Part shown: piece by piece, positions 5,589 to 6,308 of the stretch
How positions within the stretch are numbered: the first letter of the stretch is position 1
Layout: each line of letters begins with the position of its first letter
Assembly (NCBI GenBank): GCA_900550815.1
Contig: URTW01000121.1
Location: forward strand, 1-6,308
Length of the DNA: 6,308 bases
Direction of reading: 5' to 3'
Source: an uncultured Collinsella sp.
Lineage (GTDB): Bacteria > Actinomycetota > Coriobacteriia > Coriobacteriales > Coriobacteriaceae
Notes under the pieces: generated by a model
The model's input: the letters and a program-made list of their open reading frames with translations, nothing else
Told to the model about the DNA's origin: nothing
Database searches by the model: none
Translations under genes and position numbers: made by a program

Positions 5589-5643
5589 TCGTGCATCTTT
5601 TTATGTAGGATAGACAAGTTACACATGAGGCAAGGTGATTCGA

Positions 5644-6308
5644 ATGGCATACGGATACAATGACGGCGACCAACGGCCACAAAGCGTGCGCCTTGCCGGC
5701 CGCACCATGCCAACGCCCAGAAGCACCTCCGACAACGACAACCCGCAGCGCCCCCAAGAGCAGCCCGGGGCTTCTTCGCGGCAACAAAGCCGTACCGTGC
5801 AGCAGTCAGACCGCGTGAGTACGAGCACACGCCAACGCCAGACCGACACATCGCAGCCACGCCGCTACGATCGACATAAGACCGACTGCTACGTCAAGCG
5901 TTCCTTTTCGCGACCTCAACGCGATCGCGGCAATTCCGCCCCTCACCCCGCGTCGCATACCACAAGCCACGCGCTTCCGGCCCGCCGCCTACGCCTTGCG
6001 CTTTGCTCCATCGCCGCCTGCCTCGTCTTTGTGTTTTTGGGATCCTGTATCTCCCACGGGTCAGCCGGTCTTGAGCCCACTGCCGAGGACAGGCTGCTTA
6101 AAGCTCCCGTCGCGCCCGGTTACTCCTTTGCGTTCTCGACCCCACGCTCGCAATGGCAGGCCGGCACCATGCCCCACATCTACCAAATTGACCCCGTATG
6201 GTCGGAGCTGCCCTATGCCGGTGGCACTATTCGCGAAAACCCATGCGATCCCACTTGCCTCACCAAGGACAATAACTTTAAGACCCGCCACACCGAAAAG
6301 CCACCGGA
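5644..6308 (+). CDS. Partial: membrane-anchored C39-like peptidase domain protein
   Basis: The frame is open from ATG 5644 to the right edge (221 codons plus two bases). AAGGTG (5632-5637) gives a Shine-Dalgarno with a 6-nt gap. Residues 1-115 are hydrophilic and rich in Gln, Arg, Ser, Pro and Thr, probably disordered and cytoplasmic. A hydrophobic segment follows at about 117-136, after R-R-L-R-L. The part outside the membrane contains I-Y-Q-I-D-P-V-W (179-186), L-P-Y-A-G-G-T-I and then N-P-C-D-P-T-C-L (199-206). This resembles the C39-like peptidase start, where W is followed by N-G-C-G-P-T-C-L and the first Cys is the nucleophile (here C201). The glycines of the motif are changed and the following helix is abnormal, probably sequence error at the end (see findings). 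L-G-S-C at 132-135 resembles a lipobox, but the 114-residue tail before the hydrophobic segment argues against a lipoprotein. Minus-strand frames over this region are shadows. Confidence 0.75.
   Translation, partial: MAYGYNDGDQRPQSVRLAGRTMPTPRSTSDNDNPQRPQEQPGASSRQQSRTVQQSDRVSTSTRQRQTDTSQPRRYDRHKTDCYVKRSFSRPQRDRGNSAPHPASHTTSHALPARRLRLALCSIAACLVFVFLGSCISHGSAGLEPTAEDRLLKAPVAPGYSFAFSTPRSQWQAGTMPHIYQIDPVWSELPYAGGTIRENPCDPTCLTKDNNFKTRHTEKPP

Larger units (their letters stand above)
5290..5643. other. 354-nt divergent intergenic region with several dyads
   Basis: This region separates the permease (minus) from the C39-like gene (plus). I see no convincing gene in it: the short open frames lack Shine-Dalgarno sites and family resemblance. 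It holds inverted repeats at 5310-5326, 5333-5353, 5397-5440, 5514-5546 and 5575-5588, and a 9-12-9 direct repeat at 5431-5460. It must carry the promoters of both genes, but no -35/-10 pair stands out for either. Confidence 0.6.

Noticed and set aside
5602..5611. TATGTA / TAGGAT as the -10 box of the C39-like gene
   Set aside because: It is well placed for a 5' end near 5618, but no acceptable -35 hexamer lies 16-18 nt upstream, so I do not list it as a promoter.
5290..5643. T-box or other known amino-acid riboswitch ahead of the permease
   Set aside because: I looked for the T-box consensus on the minus strand and did not find it. The stems present match no riboswitch I can name.
5470..5860. 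Minus-strand frames (for example 5470-5787 and 5561-5860) in and beyond the divergent region
   Set aside because: They overlap the start of the plus-strand C39-like gene, which has a Shine-Dalgarno, a membrane segment and a family motif. Their own translations are Arg/Cys/Ala-rich and match nothing I know.
5760..6060. Lipoprotein signal (L-G-S-C) in the C39-like protein
   Set aside because: The hydrophobic segment is preceded by about 115 residues, far longer than a signal peptide n-region, and no in-frame start near the segment is evident.

Overview
The window looks like chromosomal DNA of a Collinsella-type gut Coriobacteriia (Actinomycetota). This is inferred from the GC-rich coding style, the strong Shine-Dalgarno sites, and protein types I recall from that group: a Zn-dependent phospholipase-like start 'MPALITHHLFGE', and a membrane-anchored C39-like peptidase. 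No rRNA, tRNA, CRISPR array, insertion sequence or phage gene is visible.

Layout. Five genes lie on the minus strand and one on the plus strand. Read in minus-strand order from the right: an APC-superfamily amino-acid permease (5289-3838); a 131-nt structured spacer; a metal-dependent amidohydrolase (3706-2429); an intrinsic terminator (about 2372-2341); a LytS-like sensor histidine kinase (2310-925, probably GTG start); a LytTR response regulator (886-152); and the first 19 codons of a probable Zn-dependent phospholipase C family protein (59-1, running off the left edge). Divergent from the permease, after a 354-nt intergenic region with several inverted repeats, a plus-strand gene (5644-6308, open at the right edge) encodes a Q/R/S-rich cytoplasmic tail, one membrane segment and the start of a C39-like peptidase domain.

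How the genes may work together. Permease and amidohydrolase form a plausible uptake-and-hydrolysis pair for a small amino-acid-like or dipeptide-like compound. The substrate cannot be read from sequence. The kinase and regulator form a complete two-component system with all catalytic residues present, the kind that often controls a nearby transporter. A 9-12-9 imperfect direct repeat upstream of the permease has the spacing LytTR domains use, which makes a regulatory link testable but not shown.

The most striking anomaly is the last ~70 bases. The C39 motif there is disrupted by what look like many single-base substitutions, mostly T read as A. This resembles a poor-quality sequence end more than a real protein. 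Other points of interest are overlapping alternative stems (a possible pseudoknot) in the amidohydrolase leader, a 10-bp inverted repeat that buries the phospholipase start codon, and the open question of where the kinase promoter lies relative to the terminator.
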